From positions 310,001 to 374,000 of the forward strand of contig MCGO01000005.1 of the NCBI GenBank assembly GCA_002104985.1: DNA of 64,000 nt, written 5' to 3'. This DNA is from Rhizoclosmatium globosum (Eukaryota > Chytridiomycota > Chytridiomycetes > Chytridiales > Chytriomycetaceae). A program made the translations under genes and the position numbers. The notes under the pieces are model-generated. The model saw nothing but the letters and a program-made list of their open reading frames with translations. It was not told the DNA's origin and searched no databases. Positions 1-12,923 of the stretch are shown here, piece after piece; positions within the stretch are counted from its first letter, which is position 1; every line of letters starts with the position of its first letter.

Positions 1-2018
1 CCCAGACAAGGAGGTTTGTTTGCATGTATCCTGAAGTTGATAACTTACCAACTATTTAGAAAAAACTTCAAAAGGAATTGTACGAGTCTCTCTGGAAAAC
101 CATGTTTTCTCACTCCTTAGAAGCCAAAGAATTTGAATCTGCTCATGGATTTTTGAAGGAAGCTGAGATTGAGACGTAAATCCTCCAACTTCCCCCCATC
201 CTTTGAACTGACGTATTCATCTACAGGCAAAAAATATGCATCCGAAGCTTTATCACTGCTCTGTGTCAGAATCATGAAATCGATGCTTTGTGTTGTCGAT
301 ATGTGTTTGGAAAACTTCAATCTGAAGTAGAAGAAACACTCATTTTCCAAGCTAAAGCAAGAAAAGTTGCTCCAATTCCATCGGCGCAGAAAGGAACTCC
401 CATCAGTGAACCCAATTATCATCAAATTCTGTATTGTTATTACACGACTCGAGGAAACAACAGAGATGGTAACGCGTCTTTTCAGTTTTGACCAGAAGTT
501 GACTCAACCTAATAGCCGCTGCAATCATGTATGACTACGCTCGTCGATTGAACTCTGTGTCTTCTTTGGATATCGGTGGCGGGTCGCTCGTTGGGGTGAT
601 CACCGAGCAATCAAGGGCATATTTGGCAGCCATCAACTCCTTGTCGCTTGTTGCCGAAGATTACCGTTGGATTTTGTACAAAACAACTGTGGAGAGTGCA
701 TCGCATCCATTGGTAACATCATGCGTCTTAGTTCTATTGTTTTTTAACTTGCGAGTAGGCAAAGCGAAGAAAAGTTGGACTCGTTACCAACGATTCTGAC
801 TATGGAACAAATGGTATGTCCCCTGACTATCGTGTTCCAAATGTTAACGATGAAGTTGCAGTCAAATCATCCCAAGCAAGGAACCAAGAAATTGTTGACT
901 TGGATGAAATTCGCAAAGAATACACGCTGACTATGGCAAAGTTAACTCTTGCTCATCATTATCGTGACTTATCAGTATCAGCCGGCCTTCCTGACCCAGA
1001 AGTTGCCGTGAAGTTGCTGGCTGAAAACGCTCAGTTTGACCAAGCCATTCTTCTTGCTGAAACTTTTAAAATAAGGTTGGATGAAATATTTGGACGCTTC
1101 GGGGCACATTGTGTGGTTCTGATGGAAGCTGACATCAACTCTGGGTAAGGATTTTGGTGAATTCCAGGTCGCAGCTAAAAATACCACAGCATCAAGGCTC
1201 CATATCAACCAGTTATTGATGATGCTCCTGTGGAGTGGGAAGGAACCAACTCTGATAAGGCGTGGTTATCTCTAAAGTTGAGACTGGAACAACAGCAACG
1301 AAAAAGAAAGCATACCACATATACGCTGCGGAAAGCGATTGCAGATCGAAGTCTGGCACAAAGCTCAAAGGTTGATTTGCCTGATTGGTTGATCAATGGT
1401 TTCAAGGTGACAAAATCATGGATAATGTAACTATTCCCTAACAGATCAATGCACAGGTCGAGAAACCCGAAGATTTGATTCACGTTTACCTCAGCCATAA
1501 CTTGACGAAAAAGGCAGCTCAATTTGCCATTGATTTTGTGACCCAAGTGAGTCTTTTGGTGCTGGCGTATCTGAAACACTAACGTACAAACTAAGTATAC
1601 CAACTCTTTGCCTGAATTTGGTGACCGCATACAACCCAGCCACAGCGTGAAATTACTACCATATTCGGCCCTTGATCAACTTATCGCAACACTTGATGAA
1701 GTCACGGCTGGTGCTGCCAATGAGGAGTTAAAGGACCTTCGCACCAGGCTGGCCGCTTCCTTATACACCTACTTGTTACGAACTGGAGAAGATACCATCA
1801 ATTTTATCGGAAAAGATTCTGCGAACACTGCCAAAATTGCCCATGCAATTGCTGCACAACCTCCGCAACATATTTCAAAAACGTTACGACATGAAGGAGC
1901 TATGGGTCCTTTCGCTAACAAGACGTTAACCAAAGACATGAGTGGGGTTTTAAGTGGAGGAGGTAGCAGTTCCATCTTATCACGACTTGGACCAGCTGTT
2001 CAAGCCACATCGACCTAG
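1..2018 (+). CDS. NUP160: Nucleoporin NUP160 (Nup120-type), 3' part
   Basis: Scaffold nucleoporin of the Y (Nup84/Nup107-160) complex, needed for pore assembly and mRNA export. The window starts inside the gene. Exons I can join in frame are 61-175, 227-468, 516-712, 759-1144, 1190-1406, 1445-1546 and 1596-2018; introns are 38-54 nt. An intron probably ends at 60, with a short exon before it. The translation follows the metazoan NUP160 C-terminal helical region in order: the YHQILYCYY segment, SRAYLAAINSL, the EIVDLDEIRKEYTL segment, FDQAILLAETFK, LPDWLINGFK and LPYSALDQLIATLDE. All junctions keep phase. The end is a TAG in the codon after ATST. It converges on the minus-strand gene at 2127. 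Family identity is firm; the exact first exon is not visible. Confidence 0.88.
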
Positions 2019-2126
2019 TAGTTACTTTATACCACATTTTGGTGATGTTTGGTGAATTGAATGAAAATAATAATATTATTGAATTGAGTTCAGCAAAAAA
2101 GCACAACAAATCCTTCTCTTCCTCAG

Positions 2127-3348
2127 TTACTTCTTTGACGTTCCCCCACGATCCTTTCCTGACCCCGAGACTCCAGACTCACTTCCGGATTCTTTTGCAG
2201 TTCCGCGAGGAGATCCCGCTTTGCTGGCTTGCTTTTGTTGGGGAATGTTGGATGGGGCCTGTTCTTGCTGTTGTTGATCGTTGTGTTCGTACTGAGCAAG
2301 AATCTCATTCAATGCGCCGGCGTCAAGCAACTTGGATCCAACGTCGTCTTGAAGCAACTGCGCGATCAAATCATCGAAACGCTTGTCATAAGCTTCTTCA
2401 TCTGCCAGCTCTTGATCTGTGGAGGCAGTAACCTTGCGAGCATACGCGAGAGAGTTGATAAGACGGTTGGCACGCTTCTTGTTGCTGAGCATTGCTTCGG
2501 CAATGTCCATAATGGCGAACTCGATGGAAGTATTCTCATGAAGGAGAGAGACAAGGTCTTCAGATGGTGGAGCGGGCTTTCCATGAGCCAGTTGGACCGA
2601 GAGTGCAAGAAGTGGATGAGCTTGACGACGCTTGTTCAGGAGTTGGGCCAAGAGTTCGAACTGTAAATGAAGGTATTTAATAATTCAGTCCATTGCACTC
2701 AATAAAAATAAAACCCACTTTCTTTTCGTCACGAATCTTGTCTACCATGAGCTCTTTCATAATGGTATCCTTCATAGCCATTTCTCCGGTCTGCTGCATT
2801 TCTTTTTCCGTGTTGCGCTGGGACTGTTGGGTTTCACGTTGGAAGTCCTCGACACGACGTTGCTTCATATACAAGTAGCCTTCTGGGTATCCAGCCTGCT
2901 TGAACATTTCTTCGTCGGCTTTCAAATCATTCATCAAGCCTTGGTAGCGAGAGAGAGGGTATGGACGACCACGAGTTGGTAGGGCGTTAACGTCATGGGA
3001 CGGAACACGAGACGGTGAGTGGTTCATAGTCATGCGCGGAAAGCCGTAGTCTTGTTGATCTTCAAAGTCGTCTTGACGCACAGAATAACGAGGGACATTC
3101 CAAGACGCAGGGCGTCCCTGTTGGGGTATGAAACAAGTGACTGAGTTATATGACGGAAGGGGTGTAAGAAACCAACCGAACGATCCTGGAGCATTTGCTG
3201 AACAAACGAATGGTACATTTTGTTGGAGTTTGAGTGAGGATTCTGCTGTGAGAAACTTGCTCTTCTTATACTTTTCATATTCAGGGATCCCCTTCATCCC
3301 TTCATCCCCTTCCCCAGCAAAACCAAGCAAAAGGGATTGTGAACCCAA
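2127..3348 (-). CDS. Unrecognised Gln/Ser-tailed protein, at least two exons
   Basis: I do not recognise this protein. Two exons join in phase over a clear intron at 2661-2718: the upstream exon ends in DKIRDEKK and the downstream one begins FELLAQLLNKRRQ. The upstream exon holds a charged, Gln-rich stretch typical of a coiled coil. The downstream exon is helical and then turns into a low-complexity Gln/Ser/Gly/Lys tail. A second intron is likely near 3126-3220, because the frame there runs through unlikely sequence, but two solutions are possible and I cannot choose. The 5' end (Met at 3298 or 3348) is therefore uncertain. It lies between convergent NUP160 and the 3' end of POL2, and no function can be drawn from that. 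Confidence 0.55.
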
Positions 3349-3430
3349 CCCCCCTCTTAAATCCCCTGCGCAGCAATGATATTATTTAAAATATTCTTTA
3401 TTTGATCAATATAAATACAAGGGAAACCCC

Positions 3431-6400
3431 TTAAACGATACTCAAAATCCACGAAACAACTTCTTGCAACATTTCCATATTGTAGAACCTCGCGATATTA
3501 GCAAATACTTTCAGCTTTCGTAAGAATTCTGGACGGGAGAGTGTAGTGGTATATTCCCCAGAGCATTCACATTGCTGATCGACGTTACGAGCACGAATAT
3601 TCTTACACAGCTTACACTTCAGGTCTTGAAGTTGCCAGACCAAAAGACGTTTCGATACCAAGTCCACGAGCTTCTGTTCAATTGAGAAGCGATCATACTC
3701 AGTTCCACACCCAGAACATAACCATTCGCGTGGCGATATTTCTACATGCGTTCGCTGCTTTGGAGCCGTTTGCTTTCGTTTCCTCGAACCATAGTCGTCC
3801 TCATCATCATCAAACTCACTATTCTCACTCATGTCCTCTTCTTCTTCTTGAATTTCCTCATCCTCGTGCATACGCTGGATTGGCAATAAATCCCGGTCAC
3901 GCGTAAGATCCATGTCACGAGTCAAATTGCAGTACTCGCAAATGATTTGAGGGAGTCGGAAAGGTTCACATGGATTCACAAACACAGCTTCTCCAGAAAA
4001 CTCCTTGATTCCAAGGAGATTGAGTAGGTCTCGCTTCAGGACACGAACATCGCGTTCAATAGATTTGTCTAGTTCCAACACAGCCACAAGAGTCTTAACA
4101 AACTCCAATGCAGGATTTTTTAATTCCAAATGTGAACCAGGAAGGTCGGGGAACATATGATCCGCGGGAAGATTAGAGTGCACTCTCTTTTCGATGTTTG
4201 GAAGCAAGCTAAAGAGTTTCCGTTTCATATGCTTCCCAACAAGCTCTTGAAGGAATGTTGTCAAGTCGATAGAGGTATTGACTTGACCAGCGCCTTCCTC
4301 ATCCGTAATCCCTTTCAAGCTTCTTGCACGACGAGCAGCCTTTTCACGATGAACTTCGTAAATGTAATGACCAGTGATTTCCTCAAACTCTTTGTGCAAG
4401 ACCGGTGGCAGATAGTCCATAATATTCCACCTCATTTCGATCGTCATACTCTCTCCATCGACGACATCTGATACTTCTTTGCCTTCGAGAATGTCCTGTG
4501 GATTATTGCAAGCTATTCCTCCATAATTATGCCGATCCATCCAAATCAAATGATCCCAAAACTGAGTAGCGGCAACTTCAATGTGAAGAAAGATGGGCTT
4601 CTTGCAAATGGTCTCAATTACGTATTTGGCATAATGAATAGCATGCTTGAGCGTTGTTTTTGGAGTAGATAGGACGAGTTTTTCGAAACTGCAGAACACG
4701 ACTTGGCTCCCTAGCTGCTTAAATTCGCCGACCAGCTGGAGGAAAACCTTTCGCATGAGTCTATGAATCATATTGAACAATGCAGGATCGTGCATTCGAG
4801 AAGCAGAACTTGTAAGCCAGCGATACAGATGTTCCAACATCATTTCTGCCAAGCGATCTTTCCTTTCTTCGTATTGATATTGCCAGGCTTGAACCATTTC
4901 GCGCATAATTTTGAATGTACGGAAATTGATCTGCTTCTCATCGGATGTGCTAAGAGATGAAGTTGTCAACTGATATTCTTCTGACTTTTGCTGTTCCTTG
5001 TTTGCAGACTTAAACTGATCATCCACAAAGTTCGAGCCTGAAGCGACGCCGTCCACTTCCGAGGACCCCTCAATTTCGTTCACATGCGATGATTGTAGAA
5101 CTGTGTTGAATGCAAGGTTGAACAAGTCAATTTCCACACATACGTTGGAGTAAGTTCCCGGATGATTAATCTCTGGATTCACCAATTCATCCAATTCTAG
5201 TTGGTTGTCATCTTGCTCTCGCCCACCCAGATCTGGTCGATCGGATGGAGAGAACCACAAGACCATATCGGCCTTTGACAATCGGCGTGCGAAAAACACA
5301 TCTGCAAGGAAAAGCGGGTAGTCGTTTTCAATATTTCCGATGGGAATATCTGAATAGCGAGACAGCTCAACACGCTCATGCAAAAATGAGTTGATATTCA
5401 AGAAGTGAGCCATCATTCTACGTGAAGCTTGAGTCTGCCAACCAAGGGCTGGAAACGTATTATCTTTCTTGTGTGACTGAATGCAAATGACTGGGAAATC
5501 TTTCAAGTGGTTCAGACCACAGGTCTGGAGTTGATAAGTTGATTTGGGTGACTGGACCACAACTACAGTGGGACCACGACGAGCGTTCTGGTATTCCCAA
5601 ATAGTTTGGTTCATGGCCGATATTGCCTCTGCATCAGTTGCGTACACATTGAATGAGATGTTCAAAGCGTCAATATAGTCAAACTTGACACTTCCATTCT
5701 CAGAACTTGTTGATTGAGATTGCGACTGTTGTGACGAAGCTTGGTATTGCGTAGAAGAAGCTCCTACTTTCTCATCTTTCTCTGCTTTACGTTCCGAATA
5801 AATGCGTGACAAATTTGGAACTGCTGTTCGATTTCTTGCAGCATCAACAAAGTACACAGACACCTTATCAGATGCAGACGAAAAGAGACCGTATATATGC
5901 TTCGACCCTTTACCAGCATGATAGATGTACAGAACCTTGAGGTTAGCTTCCTTGAGGTATGGTACTTTTGAGAAACTGATGTGCTTCAAGTCGTCCAACT
6001 CAAACCCTGCGTCCAGTCCTCGACCACTTTGAATTCGCGCAGAATTGACGGAAGCAGAACAACCCAGATTCATAAGACCTCGAAATAGCAAAGGGATTTG
6101 AGTTTCATACACTCCCTCAACATCGTGGTGGCTGAACAACCGAGCAAAGACGTCCGTATGCTCCTTGTAAAACTTTTCAGCCATACTCAATTCGTAGAGG
6201 TTAAGGCACACATGTGAGCGGGGCAGAGTCTTTTGTTTGCGCTCCATACGAAATCCGTTCAAACCAAGGTCTTCAGGCTGTGCGACTCGTGAGTTAATAT
6301 ACATAACTATATGTTTGTTAGTAAACAGAATTAAGGGAACGTCAGCGAAACTCACTTCTCGGAATTTGAAGCTTCACATTGTGCATCGCATCGCCAATTA

Positions 6401-9400
6401 AAGCCCAGACATTGAATTCACCCGCCATATCTGTAGAAACAATCTGCAAAATTTGCCAAGGTTGGTGCAAAATTGATCGCGTTTGCTGCAAGAAGAAGTT
6501 GGCAGTCGACGACATATTCGGACGATTCGTAATTCCTCGCGGAACCCCCATGTTCATGGTGAATGCACGAGCTTTCTCAGACCTCATTTTACGCCATTTG
6601 AGCTTCTGAATTTTAAGCCAAGCACCATAATTCTCGGACGGATCTGGCAATACATCAGGAATCTCGACATCTTCATCATTAACCGGAGCGGTAATCTGTT
6701 TGGTAGAGCCGCGGGACCGTTTTCCGAGTGTTACATTCTTGTGTACAGTTGGTCGAATCCCTCCAATCTGACGCAAACTATCTTTTCCACCATCTGCCAC
6801 AATATCCTCCATGTCCTTGTCTTCAGCGGCCCTTGCAACTCCTGGAGGGTCAGGCATTTCGTCGAATTCATTTTCAAACTCGTCAATAGCCATCTCTTCT
6901 ATTGAGTCAACCCTTTTGGCAAACAAGTCCGTAATTTTACGCTGCTTAAAGCGATCTTCAAGAGCAGAGACACGTTTTTGCAACCAATCCGGATGTTTTA
7001 CTCTCGGAACAGGGTTTGACACACCTTGCATCGCGGCAGGGATTGTAATCAGCTTTTGAATCACAGATCCAAAACGTTCCAAGTAATATTGCCAATCCAA
7101 AATGTGCCGAATATCCACATCAACGAGACTGGAGTCCTTGAGCCACTTGCGAAGGTAGTGCTTTTTTACAGAATCCTCGGCTTGGAAGATAGAAACGGGG
7201 ATTGCACGTTCTGAGACGGGGAGACCGATGGGCTTTTGTGAAATAATAAACTTGCAGGCCAATCCTTTATCTTTGACCATGGCATCACCCAAGAATTCTG
7301 CCAAACGTTTGGCTGTACTGATGGAGGTAGACTTCTGAGCACCATACTCCTCTAAAGATTTACTCATGCTACGATTTTCTGTGAAAAGCGATCAGGACGA
7401 AACTGAAGCGGAGCCTTTAAAAAACTTACCAGAAATGAGCTCAAACAATTCATGATCCTGCAAATCAGCTCCTTTGCTGTACAAGACATCCAACCACTGA
7501 TTGCAGACTTTTGCAACTTCGGCATAACATTCTCCCAACGTTTTACCCTCCAAAAATACTTTGAAGATGGCTGTTTGGAAAATCTTGATCAACTTGAGCT
7601 CTCCACGTCGCTTCACCTCAAATCCCTTCAACTCAGCAAGGGTTCCGTCGTCATTGAATACAGCATATCGCTTTTTCAGCAGCTTGTCCTCCTCCGTTGA
7701 TGATGGCAAAATCATGGCTCGGTATGGACCATCAACTTCGAAGAAAATAGAGTTCTCACTCTTGGTAACATATTCTCGAACAACACTGTGAGGATCAACG
7801 AGGTCTTGATACTGATGGTTCGTGAACTCGGCATGGACAAGGTGATTCAACATGGAACAAGGGTAGGAAATATACGAGGACTTTCCGTTTTTGAGTTTAA
7901 ACTCAAAGTTTTCGGGAAACTCCTTGGGGAATATCAGCCAAATACCGTCTGTATCAAGCTCAAGTGGCCTTCCGAGCTGTTCTACTCGGGACCGCGCAAG
8001 CTGAATAATTGTTGATCCAGTCAAACACACAATTCCAGCCATCTCCATAGAGTACCAACGCGCTCCCTTTCGCATCACATATCCGTAGAAAGAGTTCAAG
8101 CTGGGATATAAGTCAGTATAAGCCATTGAAATAGAATAATACTCACATACACTTGTGGGCCAATTGCAAAGAATCATACACCACAGTCATCTTCTTGGCT
8201 TCATCCACTTTCGCCAAGTCTCCTTCTGCAACGGCATCATCCACCTTTTTCTTCCAAGTCTTCAACAGTCCTTTGTATGTGTAGCGACGATCACGGAAAT
8301 TCCTGACGGTATCGACATAGAAGGGGTTTTCACGTTGGCATACAATCGACTCCTTGTCAATCACCTTATTCTCAAACTTTTTCGCATAAATCTTTTTGCT
8401 GTATTCCTCGACTCTTTTTTTGATTTGCGCATTCTGTTCAGAAACACGGAGGTCATGGAAAGAACGCATGGCTTGACCAGGGTAGAGACCAGGAAACATT
8501 TCTCGTTCGAGCTGGTTGCGAATCATGTTGTATTCGCTGCGTTTGGCAGGATAATATTCGCCTCTCCATGACCACACCATCTTTCGCTGGCAGTTGCTTT
8601 CGGGTCCTTCATTGAAATCACAAGATGCACACTCGTTTTCGGTAACAATTGCATCAGGTTGAAGACGATTCGTCAAGATAATGTTGGGATACTGTAGTTA
8701 GACTCAGTTAGGTCTTTTGTTACACGTGACTGTATGTACATACCATAGCAGCAACATCCAGGTGATAGATGAGTGGAAGTCGCATCTTGTTCGGTTCGTC
8801 TCTAAGCTCCATCAAGCTTGTTATAATCTTTTCACGAATCTGCAATACTTAGGTTGAGATAGCGTTCAAAAATTCGAACTGGGCGAACCTCGTCATAATT
8901 TACAACGTCCTCCATTTTCAACTTATTCTCCACAGTAATACTGAACTCTAAGGCTTGATCTATCTCATCAATCAGCTGCTGGTACGCCGCTGGAACCAAT
9001 CGAAACTGTGTCTCTAAGTCACTTCGAAACACTCCCGCCTCCAACGCTTCGACGTGACCTCCAACGTAAGTTTCACTTTCGAGTAAATGGCCTTCGAACA
9101 TCTTGCCAGTTTGTTCTTGGTGCTTGTTTGGCATCAGAACGTTCGCCTTGAAGGCTTCAACCTGGTTTAGAGAAACCAATTCAGAACAAAAAAGAAAACA
9201 AAATGATCAGTTTCATATACCATCAAAAGCGTCTCGCAAAGTGTACCAGATCCTCGTCGCAACACGTCATCTGGATTCATAGGAATAATGTTGCACAACG
9301 AAAAGATGAAAGGATGAACGTATTTCATGTACAGGTAATAAGTGGCGACAGCATCAGAGACGGAATATTGAGCAAGTGTCTGAGGCTGCTCTGTAGCGAA

Positions 9401-11192
9401 TCTGGTGCCATAAGATATTTAATGGGGGAGGCAATCGAGTCAATTATTACCTTGTCATGTCTTCTGGGTCGAGTTCATCAGGGTTGTACCCAAGTTTATA
9501 CTTTGTTACAGCCTTGAGTTCGAAATAAGCATTTTATGTTTCATATGCACAGCACTATTCGCCTCACCTTTAAACCCTGACTTCCTTGAGGTAAATAACT
9601 ATCACGTTTCACCCAACAAAAGGCATCCATATGAATGGCATGCGACGCTTTATATTCATCCTGCGAATCTTTGGAGAAACCAATTTCCTAGAAGCCAGGT
9701 TTGATGAGCACATTTTCACGAAAGAGAAGTGTCAATCTTACCCTCTCCAAATTCATTCCATGCTTAGCAGCACGAGCTTCCACAAAGGGCCAATCGAAAA
9801 AGTCACCGTTGTATGTGACAAATACCGTCGGTTTGGCGTCACGAATATGTTCAAAGAACCGCTTGAGCAAAGAGACTTCATCTGGCTCATTGAAAATCGT
9901 GAACGGTCCTTCATATTCGGGTTTAGGGGTGTAGTCAAAGTCCTCAATGTCTGATGAAACAATTTCTCGATTGGTTATGAGAAATCCCTATTGGTGGCGA
10001 ATAAGTTAGACGATTTGAGGCAAGAACATATGTGCGAACCTGTCCATCAATCATGTACGAAATCATCATGATGCTGTCAATAGCGGAGTCTGGGAATTTA
10101 AGTGGGAGCTTTGTAGTTTCGATATCAAAAGCGAGGATAACAGGTTCGGCACGCTTGACTTTGTCTTTCCGTTCTTGAATAGTTATTTTACCCAAGCCAG
10201 ATGCTTTCACATCATACCAAAGACCAACTCGGAAGTCTGACATTATTAAGATTAAACATCGGATGGGTTGATGTTTGGAGAAACCGTTTTACTCACCACA
10301 ATCAATGGTAGCTCGGACATAATACATGACATCATGCTCCCGCATATCCTGAATATATTCTACAGCTTCACTGATGTTTACTTTCCGAGCAGTCTTTCGC
10401 GCCTCGTTCTGATGAGAGAGTCTGTCGGAATGTTACGAAAAGCCACAACAATTTCATATACTAACTCGTTGATATCCTCGTAAGTTGTCTCTGCATTCAA
10501 TTTAGCCTTGTTTCTCGTCACGATCGGAAACAACTTTGAGCGTACGCTGAGGAGATTCTGGGTATTGTAAAACGAGAGCTTTATAACGGTACGGACTTTT
10601 CCAGAGAGATGGTTCGCGAGTTTCAAGTCTTCTTTAGTGTGTCGAGATATCGAGGCAATATATCCCTCGAATGAACGGCGAACATAGTCTTCGACCTCTG
10701 ATTCTGTTCCAGGCTAGAAAGAGAGTTAAAGGTTTTGCTGGACAGCAATGGCACACATACTTTGCAGACAAGAAACAGATAGGGTTCGTAAAGCACTGTC
10801 ACTTTGAAAGCGGAGCCGTCTTCTTCGAGAAAGTAGCAGTCGACGGCGGCATGGCCCGAGGCACACTCTGCGTGGACGGCAAGAGTCTTTGTGAAGGATG
10901 TTAGAGAGTCCAACCAACGACAACCGCCAACCACCACCAAAACACTAAAACAAACAAACAAAACAAAACAAAACAAAAACAAAGAACGAACCGGAACAAT
11001 GTTGAGCATCCAGCCCTCTCTCGCAGCGCCTTCGGTGTACCGCTCAAATCCCATCTGCGCGTCCATCGCATCGCGTCGTCGCACCGCATCAAACTTGAGG
11101 GCCGCCTCGTTGCTGCCGTCGAAGTCGTCATCGCCGTCTCGCTTGGGCCCGGGTGGTGCCGCACTGCCTTCGGCTCCCCACTTGCGCTGCAT
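3431..11192 (-). CDS. POL2: DNA polymerase epsilon catalytic subunit A
   Basis: Leading-strand replicative polymerase with 3'-5' proofreading exonuclease, about 2,200 residues in roughly a dozen exons. From the N-terminus: start MQRKWGAEG at 11192; Exo I with [15 protein letters not shown] (about 10120); Exo II with [15 protein letters not shown] (about 9800); polymerase motif A with YHLDVAAM then [14 protein letters not shown] (8780-8680); motif B with [15 protein letters not shown] (8100); motif C with LELDTDGIW (7950). The catalytically inactive second B-family module and C-terminal tail lie in the big exon 3431-6355. At the end are CysA (CEYC...CSGC) and CysB (CKLC...CEC) zinc/Fe-S modules and an acidic linker before them. 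Exon junctions I checked (6355/7367, 7392, 8143/8177) keep the family sequence. The first intron, about 10900-11000, holds an AAAAC-type simple repeat. Length and motif order are normal for the family. Confidence 0.95.
10930..10985. repeat. (AAAC/AAAAC)n simple repeat in POL2 intron 1
   Basis: About 55 nt consist of irregular AAAC and AAAAC units on the plus strand (GTTTT units on the coding strand of POL2). The tract sits inside the first POL2 intron and acts as a long pyrimidine-rich stretch upstream of the acceptor. It is probably a plain microsatellite. Confidence 0.7.
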
Positions 11193-11572
11193 TGCTTTCT
11201 TTGCTGTGCTTTTTGGGTGCTCCGTTTTCGGACATCCAGAAGACTCTCCTCAACTGACTCCTACTGGCTCAACAATGTAATGGCATGCAATAAAGAAATA
11301 AATGGTTAAAACAGTTGCTGGAAAAATGTATTTGTAGCCATCTACAGATCCTTAATGATTTAGTCGTTGATGAACCTACCACCAAAAGTGTTGCAGAATG
11401 AGAATAACTTTCCTCCCTATCAAAACGAATAATTGAATTACGTTTTTCGATATCACTATTTCTTATCAATTATTGATTGTGTTTGTGTCTGTGAACATCT
11501 TTTTTCCCTGATTCACATAAAAATCTCAAGCCCAGCTAAATCGTGCCCCAAATTGAGTGTGCACTGAAAGTC
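11193..11572. other. POL2 upstream intergenic region
   Basis: This stretch holds the POL2 promoter side. I see no coding exon I can support; the short minus-strand ORF at 11269-11469 has no family features and unconvincing composition. Confidence 0.5.
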
Positions 11573-11690
11573 CCAGATAGTCACTATTGAGGTTTCATAT
11601 TTATTTTATGGTAGCGCCATTATAATGTCATTCCTTTTGAGCTTCTGTATAAGCTACAAGGCTGGAGTTACTTCAAGCTGTTGGAAACCG
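11573..11690 (+). pseudogene. Decayed copy of exon 1 and exon 2 start of the 7TM-like gene at 12031
   Basis: The block CCAGAT...TTTATGGTAGCGCCATTAT (11573-11626) aligns along its length with the start of the gene at 12028-12078, including the flank CCAGAT before the start codon. The start codon itself is lost (ATAG instead of ATGG). After a 34-nt intron-like gap the sequence resumes at 11661 with GCTGGAGTTACTTCA, matching 14 of 15 bases of exon 2 of the intact gene (12124). Downstream similarity fades quickly. I read this as the remnant of a tandem duplicate. Confidence 0.65.
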
Positions 11691-12030
11691 TTGAGGGGCC
11701 GAACAGACGACGAAATAACTTAATCACACAGTGTCTGGCGAGCAAAACTATCTGTGATTGCTCTCAGCAGTTTGTGTATGTCTTGGCACACTCAAAACAG
11801 TTGTTTGGATTCGATGAACTTACTTCCCACCCATTGATTACGTACAAAGAGTCTCGCTCGAAATGGGAAAGAATGCAAGGAATGGTTCGTTGGATGTGCT
11901 TGATCCTGTTCTTGATCCATAAAAAATTTTATGGGAAAATTCAATTTGAACGAAAAAATCTCATCCCTGTTTTTCTCCGAGTTGTTTCTCTGCCGAAAGT
12001 TTTTCACACAAATCCTGCATCGAAATCCAG

Positions 12031-12884
12031 ATGGCAACCATTGATCTCACCTCTTTCTTCTATGGCAGCGCCATCATGGTATGATTATTATTGCGCTGAT
12101 AGACAACTAAACAGTGTTATCAGGCTGGAGTCACTTCATTTGTCTATTGTGCTGACACCATCTCCGCACCTGGATTCGCCAAACTCCCCTTCTATGTCTC
12201 CCTCTTTTGGAATCTCAACTTGACGGCATGGAGCTTCAACTTGCTTGGAGTTACGACTTCAACTGCTGCCATTCAAGCTGTTGGTACACTTGTCGGTTGT
12301 TTAGACACAATCTCAAAGATCCTTTTGATCTTGTATATCAACGCCCGTCTCGACATTGTGAATAAGCTTACTCCAAGCGTCAAGACCCTTTGGTGGTTCT
12401 TCATTGCATCTGGTGTTATCTTCGCTATCGTGTCTAACGTGGTCTTCACGGTCACATACTACAACGTTTCTCTTGATCAAATGCAAGCCAATATGATTTA
12501 CATCATGACTGGTACATTTTCTTTCACTTCCTGATGAATATTTACTGATATCTCCCAGACCTCATCGTCAATCTTCAAGACGCCATTTTGACAACTCTTT
12601 TTCTCCTCGTGTGGTCGGAATACAAGACATCCGTTTTCAAGAAGCATGTCTTTGCGCTTCGTTTTGTCGTAGCTGCCCTTGTGTTTGCATTCCTTTCCAA
12701 CATTCCAACTGTTTTGCTTGTATGGTATGGCTTGGACAACAATTGGCTGTTTTATTTCACATTCTTCAACATCAAGATTGTTATTACCACGTTTTGTATG
12801 GAGCGTGTTGTTCGCTACAAGCAAGAGACAGATGGGGTTGTAAACAAGGAGCTTTTAAGCGATGAGTTCAAAACTACTGCTTAA
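12031..12884 (+). CDS. Multi-pass (about 7 TM) membrane protein, unknown function
   Basis: Three exons, 12031-12078, 12124-12511 and 12559-12884, give 253 residues; both introns (45 and 47 nt) have good GT/AG ends and keep phase. The protein is almost wholly hydrophobic, with six or seven membrane segments, among them stretches around residues 30-50, 63-88, 100-125, 148-166, 178-205 and 210-228. Between segments are short polar loops and the tail is short and charged. I recognise no motif for transporter or enzyme activity. The topology resembles that of the two minus-strand proteins at 15.3-17.3 kb, although sequence similarity is not obvious. A decayed copy of its first exon lies just upstream. 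It ends 39 nt before the next start. Confidence 0.75.
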
Positions 12885-12923
12885 CTCTTCATTACTTCGT
12901 TCTTTGCTCATTTCTTCGAATAA

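Noticed and set aside
11681..12223. 180-residue plus-strand ORF upstream of the 7TM-like gene
   Set aside because: It reads out of frame through exon 1, intron 1 and part of exon 2 of the intact gene, so it is a shadow.
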